Of a DNA stretch of 49,088 nt, positions 8,360 to 16,788 are shown piece after piece. The stretch lies in NCBI GenBank assembly GCA_036638975.1, contig JAVWJP010000016.1:1-49088 (forward strand), given 5' to 3'. Numbering within the stretch: the stretch's first letter is position 1; each line of letters starts with the position of its first letter. The position numbers were made by a program, and so were the translations under genes. Source of the stretch: JAVWJP01 sp036638975 (GTDB lineage Bacteria > Bacillota > Clostridia > Oscillospirales > Ruminococcaceae). Under the pieces are notes generated by a model. It saw only the letters and a program-made list of their open reading frames with translations, was not told the DNA's origin and did no database searches.

Positions 8360-10117
8360 ATGGCTTTAGACGGAGCATTTTTAAGTGAACTGCGCCACGA
8401 GATAGAAGCTGTTGCAATAGACAGCCGCGTAGACCGCATACATCAGCCCTCTCGCGAGGAGCTTATAATCGCACTGCGTTGGCGCGGCGGCAGCGGAAAG
8501 CTTTTGATATCGGCGGGAGCAGACAGCCCGCGCATACATTTTACCGAAATGACGGGTGAAAACCCAAAGCAACCACCGATGTTTTGTATGCTGCTGCGTA
8601 AGCATCTTGGCAATGCAAGACTTGTAGAGCTGCGCCAAATTGGTCTTGACAGAATACTTCATCTTTGCTTTGAAACAATAAACGAGCTGGGTGACATGGT
8701 TATTTTGACACTTGCGGTAGAAATTATGGGCAGGCACTCCAACATTATTTTAATAGACCAAAACAACAAGATAATAGATTCCATAAAACGAATCGACGGA
8801 GAAATGTCGTCGGTACGGCAGGTTTTACCGGGCATGGAATACACCCTGCCGCCGCCGCAGGAAAAGCTTATGCTCAACTGCTGCACACCCGAGGAGGTAC
8901 TTGCGCGTATGCGCGAGGGGCGCGATATTGAGCTTTCTAAAGGTATTATGGGTGCTTTAACAGGTGTTTCTCCCCTCTTGTGCCGCGAGCTTGCACACTA
9001 TGTAACACATGGGCGCGAAGTAGTTTTTTCGGCTTTGGCAGTTGACGAAGAAGCTCGCTTGCTCTTTGCGCTTAAAAACCTGCAAGCTATACTTTTAAAC
9101 CACAGCGGAACACCCACCCTTGTTGCAGAGTTAAACGGACAGCCGCGCGATTTTTCGTTTATAGAAATACACCAGTACGGGGCGGCACGCCTAACAAAAA
9201 AGTACGCAAGCTACTCGCTTTTACTTGATAATTTTTACGGTGAGCGCGATAAACTTGAGCGCATGAAGCTGCGCTCGCACGACTTACTGCGGCTTTTGGC
9301 AAACAGCTCCGACAGAATATTTCGCAAGCTTGCGGCACAGCGCCAAGAGCTTTTAGAATGTGCCGACCGCGAAAAGCTTAAAACAATGGGTGACCTTATA
9401 AATGCCAACATTTACCGTCTGCAAAAAGGGCAGGCGGGCTTTGTTGCCGAAAACTTTTATGCAGATGGCACTCCCGAAATCTCAATAGCGCTGAACCCGC
9501 AGTATTCACCCGCAAAAAACGCACAAATTTATTACGCACAGTACCGCAAAGCCGACACCGCCGAAAAAATGCTGCATGGGCTTATATCGCAAGGCGAAGC
9601 GGATTATGAATATATAGACAGTGTTTTTGATGCCTTAACCCGCGCGGGTACAGAGGCTGAGCTTGCAGCTATACGCGAGGAGCTTGCGGCAGGAGCTTAC
9701 ATTAAGAACTACAAGAGCCGCTATAAGCGCCCCGAAAAAATCTCGGTTCAGAAGTATATTTCAAGCGACGGCTTTACAATACTTTGCGGGCGAAACAATA
9801 TACAAAACGACCAGCTTACGCTTAAAACGGCACGCGGGTGCGATATTTGGTTTCATACACAGCATATTCCCGGCTCGCACACTGTGGTAATAAGCGAAGG
9901 CAAGCCCGTCCCGGATACTACCCTAACCGAAGCCGCAAGCATTGCCGCCTACAACAGCCGCGCACGCGAATCGTCGCAGGTGGCGGTTGATTACACCGCT
10001 GTAAAAAACGTTAAAAAACCGGCGGGTGCAAAGCCCGGTATGGTTATTTACGAAAGCTATAAAACAGCCTATATTACACCGTCAAAAGAGCTTTGTGACA
10101 AGCTTTTGACAAAATAA
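8360..10117 (+). CDS. rqcH: Ribosome quality control protein RqcH (NFACT family)
   Basis: This 585-residue protein has the full bacterial Rqc2/RqcH layout: NFACT-N (1 to about 215), helix-hairpin-helix (about 180-260), coiled-coil arm (about 290-430) and NFACT-R at the C-terminus (KYISSDGFTILCGRNN, DIWFHTQHIPGSH). Asp97 and Arg98 in GLDRIL fall exactly where the residues needed for alanyl-tRNA recruitment lie in Bacillus RqcH. By family knowledge it binds stalled 50S-nascent chain complexes and adds C-terminal alanine tails for degradation. Older annotation calls it a fibronectin-binding protein. It has AGGTG upstream, and it probably ends the operon. Confidence 0.92.
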   Translation: MALDGAFLSELRHEIEAVAIDSRVDRIHQPSREELIIALRWRGGSGKLLISAGADSPRIHFTEMTGENPKQPPMFCMLLRKHLGNARLVELRQIGLDRILHLCFETINELGDMVILTLAVEIMGRHSNIILIDQNNKIIDSIKRIDGEMSSVRQVLPGMEYTLPPPQEKLMLNCCTPEEVLARMREGRDIELSKGIMGALTGVSPLLCRELAHYVTHGREVVFSALAVDEEARLLFALKNLQAILLNHSGTPTLVAELNGQPRDFSFIEIHQYGAARLTKKYASYSLLLDNFYGERDKLERMKLRSHDLLRLLANSSDRIFRKLAAQRQELLECADREKLKTMGDLINANIYRLQKGQAGFVAENFYADGTPEISIALNPQYSPAKNAQIYYAQYRKADTAEKMLHGLISQGEADYEYIDSVFDALTRAGTEAELAAIREELAAGAYIKNYKSRYKRPEKISVQKYISSDGFTILCGRNNIQNDQLTLKTARGCDIWFHTQHIPGSHTVVISEGKPVPDTTLTEAASIAAYNSRARESSQVAVDYTAVKNVKKPAGAKPGMVIYESYKTAYITPSKELCDKLLTK

Positions 10118-10165
10118 AGCTTATTAAATGCTATTCCAAACACACTATTTGTCATAAAAATATTC

Positions 10166-10194
10166 CATGTTTTTAAATAAAATAAGTATAAGCC
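10166..10194 (+). repeat. 29-bp intergenic motif, copy 1
   Basis: It starts CATGTTTTTAAAT and contains AGTATAA. It is 25/29 identical to 15712-15740. Here it lies between rqcH and a hairpin; its role is unknown. Confidence 0.55.
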
Positions 10195-10228
10195 ACAGAC
10201 GCCTAAAACGACGCTTGCGGCTTTTTTC
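10192..10228 (+). terminator. Imperfect terminator downstream of rqcH
   Basis: GCCACAGACGC pairs imperfectly with ACGCTTGCGGC and is followed by TTTTTT. It is the only terminator-like structure after rqcH and before the repeat array. Confidence 0.5.
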
Positions 10229-10237
10229 TTGCAGTTT

Positions 10238-10536
10238 TGCAAAAATAAAAAAAATACTTTTGCTATTATGAATAATACTCATGCTTTCTTACGCCTGTAT
10301 AAATCTTCTCCCGCCGCAGGCGGGGGAAGAAAAAGCCTCCTGTGTTCTTGCGTTTTTTGCAAAAATAAAAAAATACTTTTGTCATTATGAATAATACTCA
10401 TGCTTTCTTNNNNNNNNNNNNNNNNNNNNNNNNNNNNNNNNNNNNNNNNNNNNNNNNNNNNNNNNNNNNNNNNNNNNNNNNNNNNNNNNNNNNNNNNNNN
10501 NNNNNNNNNCATTATGAATAATACTCATGCTTTCTT
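10238..10536. repeat. Repeat array A, about 119-bp units around a GC-rich hairpin, interrupted by the gap
   Basis: Two blocks beginning TTGCAAAAATAAAA (10238 and 10358), each followed by a segment ending ATACTCATGCTTTCTT, are about 119-120 bp apart. A third copy of the last 27 nt appears right after the N run (10510-10536). Between blocks lies a hairpin, 10305-10329: 11-bp stem with loop GCA, CTTCTCCCGCC against GGCGGGGGAAG. The intergenic stretch 10118-10595 contains this array, the 29-bp motif and the hairpin at 10192, and no gene. The array probably collapsed during assembly, which explains the gap. Confidence 0.8.
10410..10509. other. Assembly gap (100 N)
   Basis: There are exactly 100 unknown bases, the usual placeholder for a gap of unknown size. 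It lies inside array A, so the real copy number is unknown. Confidence 0.98.
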
Positions 10537-10595
10537 GGAATTTTAAAGGTAATGTACAGAAACCAAACGGCAAAAAGAAAGGAATGTTTTATTTT

Positions 10596-12035
10596 ATGAA
10601 CTGCAAAAAAGCACTTGCAACTCTGCTGGCTGTTGCGCTTACATTATGCGCTGCGGCTTGTACAAAAAAAGACGACACAAGCTCGCAAGCACCATCTGCC
10701 TCTACAAACCAAATTGAGGTTGATGTTTACCAGTATAAAGCCGAAGCCGGCGAAACCCTCGTCAAGGCGGCAAAAGCTTTTATGGACGCAAACCCCGACA
10801 TAAAAATTAACTTAACCACCATGGAAGCGGGCAAGGACTACCGAACCGAGCTTATGAGTGTACACAGCACAGGCTCTGCACCGGATATTTTTAATATTGC
10901 AGGCGCGCAGGAAATGAACGATTGGAGCGAAAAGCTTGAAGATTTAAGCACCGAGCCATGGGTAGCAAACGCCGTGGACGGAAGCCTTTCGGCTGTAAGC
11001 GAGGGCGAAAAAATATACGGTCTGCCCTATGGCATAGAGGGCTACGGCTTTGTTTACAACAAGGCTATATTTGAAACGGCAGGCATAGAAACAAACGCCC
11101 TAGAAACCTACAAAGACATAGAAGCCGCAATGAAACAGCTTAAAACAAAAATAGATGCAGGTGAGCTTAAAGAAAAGTACCCCGCACTTGAAGCTGTCAC
11201 CGAAATACCCGCTAAAGAAACCTACACAACTGGTGTTCACACACTAAACCTTGCTTTGGCAGGCGAATTTGCAGGTGCTGCCGATGCCTACGGCGCTGCA
11301 AATGTAAGCTTTACAAATGCAGAAGCTCTGCGCCGGCTTTATGACCTACAGGCGGACTACAGCAAATATGCAAACGACCGCAGCAAGCTTAACGAAGTTG
11401 ATTATGCAGCACAGGTAACAGGCGGGCTTGCAACAGAGCGCGTAGCTATGGTACAGCAGGGCAACTGGATATATAATGACGTTGCCGCCGTAAATAAAGA
11501 TGTGGCGCGAAACCTTGATATGCTGCCTCTGCCGCTAAACGGCGTTACCGAGGATTCAATATCGGTGGGTGTACCCATGTACTGGTGCGTAAATACAGAC
11601 AGCACCGAACCCGAAAAAACCGCCGCTAAAAAGTTTCTAAACTGGCTTTATCAAAGTGAAGAAGGCAAACGTATTGTCATTGATGAGCTGGGGCTTGTGC
11701 CCGCCTTTACAAACTACGACGGTCTTGAGCCTGCCGACCCTTTAGGTAAGGCAGTTAAGCGCTACGCCGAAGCAGGTAAAACGCTTCCGTGGGTATTTAC
11801 CGGCTTCCCCGCCGACTGGGGACAAAATGTTTTCGGCACAAACGTCCAAAAATATTATTCCGGCGAGATGACCTGGGATTCTCTTATTGAAGATGCAAAG
11901 CTTAAATGGCAGGAGGCGCGCAAATCTATGGCAGACATGACGCCACCCGACGAAGCACCGCTTGCAGAAAGCGGCTCTGCTACAGAGGCACAGTCCTCCT
12001 CACAAGCTGCCGCCGAGGCAAACCCCACTGCATAA
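10596..12035 (+). CDS. ABC transporter solute-binding lipoprotein (sugar family 1)
   Basis: This 479-residue protein begins with a lipoprotein signal (MNCKKALATLLAVALTLCAAAC), so the Cys becomes lipid-anchored to the outer face of the membrane. The body is a family-1 extracellular solute-binding protein: VKAAKAFMDANPDIKINL early on, SAPDIFNIAG, GLPYGIEGYGFVYNK, and late FLNWLYQSEEGKRIV. This family binds sugars or oligosaccharides for ABC import. The last 35 residues are a Ser/Ala/Glu-rich tail. No permease or ATPase gene is adjacent, so it is an orphan. The glycogen phosphorylase next door hints at a maltodextrin-like ligand, which is inference. ATG 10596 gives the best signal peptide; ATG 10584 is possible. 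AAAGGA is at 10578-10583. Confidence 0.85.
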   Translation: MNCKKALATLLAVALTLCAAACTKKDDTSSQAPSASTNQIEVDVYQYKAEAGETLVKAAKAFMDANPDIKINLTTMEAGKDYRTELMSVHSTGSAPDIFNIAGAQEMNDWSEKLEDLSTEPWVANAVDGSLSAVSEGEKIYGLPYGIEGYGFVYNKAIFETAGIETNALETYKDIEAAMKQLKTKIDAGELKEKYPALEAVTEIPAKETYTTGVHTLNLALAGEFAGAADAYGAANVSFTNAEALRRLYDLQADYSKYANDRSKLNEVDYAAQVTGGLATERVAMVQQGNWIYNDVAAVNKDVARNLDMLPLPLNGVTEDSISVGVPMYWCVNTDSTEPEKTAAKKFLNWLYQSEEGKRIVIDELGLVPAFTNYDGLEPADPLGKAVKRYAEAGKTLPWVFTGFPADWGQNVFGTNVQKYYSGEMTWDSLIEDAKLKWQEARKSMADMTPPDEAPLAESGSATEAQSSSQAAAEANPTA

Positions 12036-12051
12036 AAATCAAGCGGCTGTA

Positions 12052-12094
12052 ACAGGCGGGTAAAGCGGTATTTTTCCGCCTACCCGCCTGTTTG
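12052..12094 (+). terminator. Hairpin terminator after the binding-protein gene
   Basis: ACAGGCGGGTA pairs perfectly with TACCCGCCTGT around an inner GCGG/CCGC hairpin. Only a short T run follows, so strength is uncertain. Confidence 0.65.
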
Positions 12095-12200
12095 CAAAAT
12101 ATAATAGCACTGCTTTATTTATTTATTTAACCCAATGTCAGCTAAGACTGCCGTAACCCGCAAAAGCCTTGGCATAATAACCAAATATTCACATAAGGTA

Positions 12201-12229
12201 TTGCACACACGCCGGTGTTGTTGTACAAT
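12201..12229 (+). promoter_or_regulatory. Promoter of glgP
   Basis: TTGCAC, 17-nt spacer and TACAAT. The predicted transcript start (about 12236) is immediately followed by the palindromic operator. Confidence 0.8.
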
Positions 12230-12238
12230 AAGGCTTAA

Positions 12239-12254
12239 TTGGTAACGTTACCAA
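12239..12254. promoter_or_regulatory. LacI/GalR-type operator before glgP
   Basis: TTGGTAACGTTACCAA is a perfect 16-bp palindrome with the central CG typical of LacI-family operators (MalR, CcpA and relatives). It sits at about +3 to +18 of the predicted transcript, where a bound repressor would block transcription. The regulator gene is not in this window. Confidence 0.75.
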
Positions 12255-12279
12255 CAATTATGAATAACGGAGTATGCTT

Positions 12280-14664
12280 ATGATAGACAAAACTACATTT
12301 TTACAAGACCTCGAAAGCGAGCTACAGGCAGACTACGGAGCTAAGCTTGAAGCTGCAACGGCAGCACAGCTGCACATGGCGCTTGGCAAATGGGCAAACG
12401 GCAGGCTTTGCCAAAGCTGGTGCGAAAGCCGCTATGCACATTCCAACCAAAAGCGCGCCTATTATTTTTCTGCCGAATTTTTAATGGGGCGCTTAGTATT
12501 CAGCAACCTCTACAACATGGGTGTACTGCAAGAAGTAAGAGAAGCTCTAAGCGAAAAAGATGTGAACATAACAAGCCTTGAGGATATCGAGGACGCGGCT
12601 CTCGGCAACGGAGGGCTTGGTAGGCTTGCCGCCTGTTACCTTGACTGTGCCGCCACACATAACCTACCGCTGGACGGCTACGGTATACGCTACCGTTACG
12701 GTCTGTTTAAACAAAGTATTTCCGATTGTGAACAAAAAGAAGCCGCAGACGACTGGCAAAGGCAGGGTGACCCATGGGGCTTGCGCCGCGAAAGCGAGCT
12801 TGTCGCGGTTGAGTTTAGCGACGGCACAGTAAACGCCGTGCCTTATGACATGGCTGTGGTTGGGTATGGCACAAAAAACATAAACACACTGCGCCTGTGG
12901 CAAGCAGAAGCCATTGAACCATTTAATTTTGAGCTTTTTAACGAGCAGAAATACAACGAAGCACTACAGGCAAAAAACGATGCCGAAAATATCTCTCGTG
13001 TACTTTACCCAAACGACGACACTCCGCAGGGCAAGACCTTGCGACTAAAGCAGCAATATTTCTTTTCAAGTGCATCGCTTAAAGATATTTTGCGCCGCTA
13101 TAAGGCAATATACGGAAACGACTTCTCAAAGCTTTCAGAAAATATTGCCATACAGCTTAACGACACACACCCCGTAATCTCTATACCCGAATTAATGCGC
13201 CTTTTAATGGACAATGAAGGGCTTAGCTTCGGTGACGCTTTTGCAATATGCTACGATGTTTTTTCTTACACAAACCACACCATAATGCCCGAAGCTATGG
13301 AAAAATGGAGCGCCGAGCTGATGCAAAAAATACTGCCGCGTGTGTACGAAATAATAGCGCTTATAAACGAGCACCTGATGCGCGAGCTTTCAGAGCGCGG
13401 GCTGACGCGCGGTGAGGTTATAGAGCACATGATAATAACCATGGGCACAGTGCATATGGTGCGGCTTGCCGTTTATTCATGCCACAAGACAAACGGGGTT
13501 GCACGCATACACACCGAAATATTAAAGAGCACTGCCCTGCACGAGTGGTACACGCTTTACCCAAAGCGCTTTTTAAATAAAACAAACGGCATAACACAAA
13601 GGCGCTGGCTTGGGCTTTGTAACCCCCTGCTGTCAAAGCTTATAAGCCGGCTTTTAGGCAGCGAAAACTGGCTTACTGAGCTTTCGTTACTTAAAGGGCT
13701 AGAGGCTTTTGCTCATGATAATGCGGTTTTAGATGAATTTATGAGCATCAAAAGGCAAAACAAGGTTAATCTGTGCGCCTTTGTAAAAAAGCATGACGGA
13801 ATAAGCCTAAACCCCAATTTTATTTTTGATGTACAGGTAAAACGCCTGCACGAATATAAGCGCCAACTATTAAATGCTTTTTCTATAATCGACATATATT
13901 TTGGGCTTAAAGACGGCACTGTCAAAGACTTTACACCAACCGCCTTTATATTTGGCGCAAAGGCAGCACCCGGCTACAAGCGCGCTAAGGGCATTATAAA
14001 ATATATAGGTGAAATTGCAAAAATTATAAATGCCGACGATGCAGTAAACGACAAACTCGCTGTGGTTTTTGTGCAAAACTATAATGTTTCTTACGCCGAA
14101 AAGCTTATGCCCGCAGCAGATGTTTCCGAGCAGATTTCTACAGCGGGCACAGAGGCCTCCGGCACAGGAAACATGAAGCTTAGCCTAAACGGTGCGGTAA
14201 CCTTAGGCACCTATGACGGCGCTAATATAGAGATTGTCGAGCAGGCGGGTGAAGAAAACAATTACATCTTTGGTCTGCGCGTAGATGATATTGAAGCGGG
14301 ACGCGAAAGCTACGACCCAAAAGCTATATACGAAAAAAGCCCGCGTTTAAAGCGGGCTGTAGACAGCTTAATTGACGGCACGGTAAGCGACGGCGGCAGC
14401 GGCATTTTTAAAGAGCTTTACGACAGCCTGCTGACGGGTGCAAGCTGGCACAGCCCCGATGTTTACCGCTTGATGGGCGACTTTGACAGCTATTCTGCCG
14501 CAAAGCTGCGTGTAAACAGCGACTACCGCGACAGCCGCGCATTTGCAAAAAAGTGCTTTTTAAACCTTGCCAACTGCGGCAAGTTCTCGGGTGACAGGGC
14601 AGTAAAAGAATATGCGGACGAAATTTGGGACATCAAGCCCTGCTTTCGGTCGCCGCAGCCCTAA
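12280..14664 (+). CDS. glgP: Glycogen/maltodextrin phosphorylase
   Basis: This 794-residue GT35 phosphorylase releases glucose-1-phosphate from the ends of alpha-1,4-glucans with pyridoxal phosphate as cofactor. The N-terminal active-site segment GNGGLGRLAACYLD is present, as are IQLNDTHPVISIPEL and the PLP segment EASGTGNMKLSLNGA, with the cofactor lysine at about residue 633. The length is typical. ATG 12280 is preferred over ATG 12274 because CGGAG lies 7 nt before it but only 1 nt before the other. It has its own promoter and LacI-type operator, separate from the glgBCDA operon, so breakdown and synthesis are likely controlled independently. It converges with the next gene at 10 nt. Confidence 0.95.
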   Translation: MIDKTTFLQDLESELQADYGAKLEAATAAQLHMALGKWANGRLCQSWCESRYAHSNQKRAYYFSAEFLMGRLVFSNLYNMGVLQEVREALSEKDVNITSLEDIEDAALGNGGLGRLAACYLDCAATHNLPLDGYGIRYRYGLFKQSISDCEQKEAADDWQRQGDPWGLRRESELVAVEFSDGTVNAVPYDMAVVGYGTKNINTLRLWQAEAIEPFNFELFNEQKYNEALQAKNDAENISRVLYPNDDTPQGKTLRLKQQYFFSSASLKDILRRYKAIYGNDFSKLSENIAIQLNDTHPVISIPELMRLLMDNEGLSFGDAFAICYDVFSYTNHTIMPEAMEKWSAELMQKILPRVYEIIALINEHLMRELSERGLTRGEVIEHMIITMGTVHMVRLAVYSCHKTNGVARIHTEILKSTALHEWYTLYPKRFLNKTNGITQRRWLGLCNPLLSKLISRLLGSENWLTELSLLKGLEAFAHDNAVLDEFMSIKRQNKVNLCAFVKKHDGISLNPNFIFDVQVKRLHEYKRQLLNAFSIIDIYFGLKDGTVKDFTPTAFIFGAKAAPGYKRAKGIIKYIGEIAKIINADDAVNDKLAVVFVQNYNVSYAEKLMPAADVSEQISTAGTEASGTGNMKLSLNGAVTLGTYDGANIEIVEQAGEENNYIFGLRVDDIEAGRESYDPKAIYEKSPRLKRAVDSLIDGTVSDGGSGIFKELYDSLLTGASWHSPDVYRLMGDFDSYSAAKLRVNSDYRDSRAFAKKCFLNLANCGKFSGDRAVKEYADEIWDIKPCFRSPQP

Positions 14665-14674
14665 CAAAAAGACT

Positions 14675-15538
14675 TTAAAGCAGCTTATATTTTGAATCAA
14701 AATCTTTTTTGCCCAAAAGCTGCAAGGTTTTTTCAAGCATTACTCCGTCACGAGTATCCGTGCCAAAGGTAAAGGTGGTCTTTACTGTTTTCTCTACAAA
14801 CTGTGTGGCTCTGTCCATTGCTATGGCAAGGCTGTCACCGCTTAAAAACCCACCCGTAAGCACCGAGGCAAATATATCCCCCGTGCCAGGGTACGAGGCA
14901 GGGACATAGTCACAATCGACACACCAAAATGTGCCCTTGTCTTTTTGGTAGCCTATGTTGCACACCTCTCCACCGCCCATGTCTACGCCTGTAATGACAA
15001 CAAAGCACGGGCCTTTTTCTGCAAGACGCAGCAACATCGTTTTTGCTTTTTGCCGCGTTAACGGCTCGTGCGAATACGGCTCTTTAAGCAGTATAAATGC
15101 CTCGGTTAAATTTGGCGTTATAATATCCGCCACAGCCACAAGCTCTGCCATACGTCTTTGCATATCTGCCGTATATGTTTTGTACGGTCGTCCGTGGTCG
15201 CCCATAACAGGGTCTACCACCGAAAGAGCATTTGGGTATGCCGCAAAAAACTCAAGGCAATGGTCTATCTGCACTTCGCTGCCCAAAAAGCCCGAATAAA
15301 CACATTCAAACTCAGTATCAAGCCTTTTGTAATGTGCCAAGGCCTGCGGAATATAATCGGTAAGGTCGCGGAACTCCACTTCTCCAAACCCGCCTGTATG
15401 GCTTGAAAGCACCGCTGTCGGCACAGGGCAAGCCTGTACGCCCATTGCGGAGAGCACCGGCAAAATAACGGTGAGCGAGCACCGTCCAAGCCCCGATAAA
15501 TCGTGTATTGCAGCAACTCGCTGAGGACGCTTATACAT
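14675..15538 (-). CDS. Pyridoxal/pyridoxamine kinase (PdxY/PdxK type)
   Basis: This 287-residue ribokinase-fold kinase is predicted to phosphorylate pyridoxal or pyridoxamine for vitamin B6 salvage. It starts RVAAIHDLSGLGRCSLT, as PdxY-like enzymes do. It has SVVDPVMGDHGRPYKTY in the middle and the ATP/anion-hole motif PGTGDIFASVLTGG near residue 220, with the catalytic Asp in GTGD. AGAAGGAG precedes the ATG. PLP is the cofactor of the neighbouring phosphorylase and of GlyA further on, though no shared regulation is visible. A thiamine-type (HMP) kinase is less likely given the N-terminus. Confidence 0.85.
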   Translation of the reverse strand: MYKRPQRVAAIHDLSGLGRCSLTVILPVLSAMGVQACPVPTAVLSSHTGGFGEVEFRDLTDYIPQALAHYKRLDTEFECVYSGFLGSEVQIDHCLEFFAAYPNALSVVDPVMGDHGRPYKTYTADMQRRMAELVAVADIITPNLTEAFILLKEPYSHEPLTRQKAKTMLLRLAEKGPCFVVITGVDMGGGEVCNIGYQKDKGTFWCVDCDYVPASYPGTGDIFASVLTGGFLSGDSLAIAMDRATQFVEKTVKTTFTFGTDTRDGVMLEKTLQLLGKKDFDSKYKLL

Positions 15539-15611
15539 TGTTTCAGCTCCTTCTGTAATTTAAAACAAGCCCTAAGGGCTAAAAATTTTCTTTTACGCAT
15601 ACGCCTTTTAG

Positions 15612-15640
15612 ATTATAATACAACAGCATAAAAAACACAA
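15612..15640 (-). promoter_or_regulatory. Promoter of the pyridoxal kinase gene
   Basis: On the minus strand, TTGTGT (15640-15635), 17-nt spacer and TATAAT (15617-15612). Confidence 0.7.
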
Positions 15641-15641
15641 C

Positions 15642-15693
15642 AAAATTAGCTTACAGCTATAATTATAGCGCCCGCCTGTGCTGTGCTAATTTT
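15642..15693. promoter_or_regulatory. Nested palindromes between two divergent genes
   Basis: AAAATTAGC (15642-15650) and GCTAATTTT (15685-15693) form a 9-bp inverted repeat. Inside lies the perfect 14-bp palindrome GCTATAATTATAGC (15656-15669). The block sits between the promoters of the kinase and the oxidase, so it may be an operator for one or both. Confidence 0.5.
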
Positions 15694-15711
15694 GATGCTT
15701 CGTGCAATTAT

Positions 15712-15740
15712 CATGTTTTTAAATGGAATTAGTATAAACC
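15712..15740 (+). repeat. 29-bp intergenic motif, copy 2 (possible promoter)
   Basis: It is 25/29 identical to 10166-10194. It lies 32 nt upstream of the hydroxy-acid oxidase gene, so AGTATAA may act as its -10 region. Confidence 0.5.
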
Positions 15741-15771
15741 TGCTAAAAAATATATTGGAGGAAATAAACAA

Positions 15772-16788
15772 ATGACATACAGTGAGGTACTTGACAACGC
15801 CAAAAACAACATGGGCGGTTTTTGTCTTGCCTGCAACGACTGCAACGGTCTTGCCTGCAAAAATAAAATACCCGGTCCGGGCGCTAAAGGCAGCGGAGAG
15901 GTTTTTTACCGCAACCGAAAGGCATTTAAAGATATAAAAATAAACATGAACACGATATATGAGGACGCACCTGTGGACACAGGCACAGAGCTTTTTGGCA
16001 GGCACTTTGACTACCCTGTTTTTGCCGCGCCTATAGGAGCTATGAAGCTTCACTATGGCTCTTTGCACGATGACATTACATATAACTCCGAGCTTGTGCC
16101 GGGCTGTAAAAATGCCGGAATAGCAGCTTTTACCGGTGACGGTATAAACCCGCAGGTATACACAGGACCTCTGGAATTTATAAAAGCGGCAGGCGGGACA
16201 GGTGTTCCCACAATAAAGCCATGGGACGTTTCTGTTATGAAAAGTAAAATTAAAGCGGCAGAGGCAGCGGGTGCAATGGCGGTGGCGACAGATATTGATG
16301 CTTGCGGGCTTGCACTTTTAAAAGGCATAGCCACACCTGTTTCATCAAAAACAGTTTTACAGCTTAAAGAAATAATTTTTTCTTCAAAGCTGCCTGTTAT
16401 AATAAAGGGGATTATGACAATAAAGGGCGCAGAAGATGCTTTAGCGGCAGGTGCTTACGGAATTGTTGTTTCTAACCACGGCGGCAGAGTTTTAGACGAC
16501 ACACCAGCAACCGCAGAGGTGCTGCCCGAGATTGCGGCGGCTGTAGGAGGAAGAATTAAAATATTTGTTGACGGCGGAATACGCACAGGTCTTGATGTCT
16601 TTAAGGCACTGGCACTTGGCGCCGATGCCGTGCTTATAGGACGCCCGTTTGTAACTGCCGTTTATGGAGGTGCTGCCTTAGGTGCTGAGATTTATGCGCG
16701 AAAGGTGGGCACAGAGCTTGCCGAAACCATGGCTATGGCAGGCGCTGTAAAAATCTCTGATATAAACAGCTCTATGGTTAGAATTTAA
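15772..16788 (+). CDS. FMN-dependent alpha-hydroxy-acid oxidase/dehydrogenase family protein
   Basis: This 338-residue TIM-barrel flavoprotein is related to lactate and glycolate oxidases. Catalytic and FMN motifs are visible: PVFAAPIGAMKLHY, VPTIKPWD, IIKGIM (substrate/FMN lysine), SNHGGRVLDDTPA with the catalytic His and Arg, and VDGGIRTGLDVFKALALGADAVLIGRP for the phosphate. The N-terminus carries a Cys cluster, C18-x2-C21-x2-C24-x4-C29, which I recall from clostridial members but not from classic oxidases; it could hold a metal or Fe-S cluster. In an anaerobe it is probably a dehydrogenase rather than an oxygen-using oxidase (inference). TTGGAGG precedes the ATG. Confidence 0.85.
   Translation: MTYSEVLDNAKNNMGGFCLACNDCNGLACKNKIPGPGAKGSGEVFYRNRKAFKDIKINMNTIYEDAPVDTGTELFGRHFDYPVFAAPIGAMKLHYGSLHDDITYNSELVPGCKNAGIAAFTGDGINPQVYTGPLEFIKAAGGTGVPTIKPWDVSVMKSKIKAAEAAGAMAVATDIDACGLALLKGIATPVSSKTVLQLKEIIFSSKLPVIIKGIMTIKGAEDALAAGAYGIVVSNHGGRVLDDTPATAEVLPEIAAAVGGRIKIFVDGGIRTGLDVFKALALGADAVLIGRPFVTAVYGGAALGAEIYARKVGTELAETMAMAGAVKISDINSSMVRI

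Noticed and set aside
10305..10329. GC hairpins of arrays A, B and C as ordinary terminators
   Set aside because: They are not followed by T runs and occur several times in tandem, also upstream of a gene in array A.
10279..10573. Two minus-strand frames running through the N gap
   Set aside because: Their reading frame depends on unknown bases; the flanks are repeat DNA.
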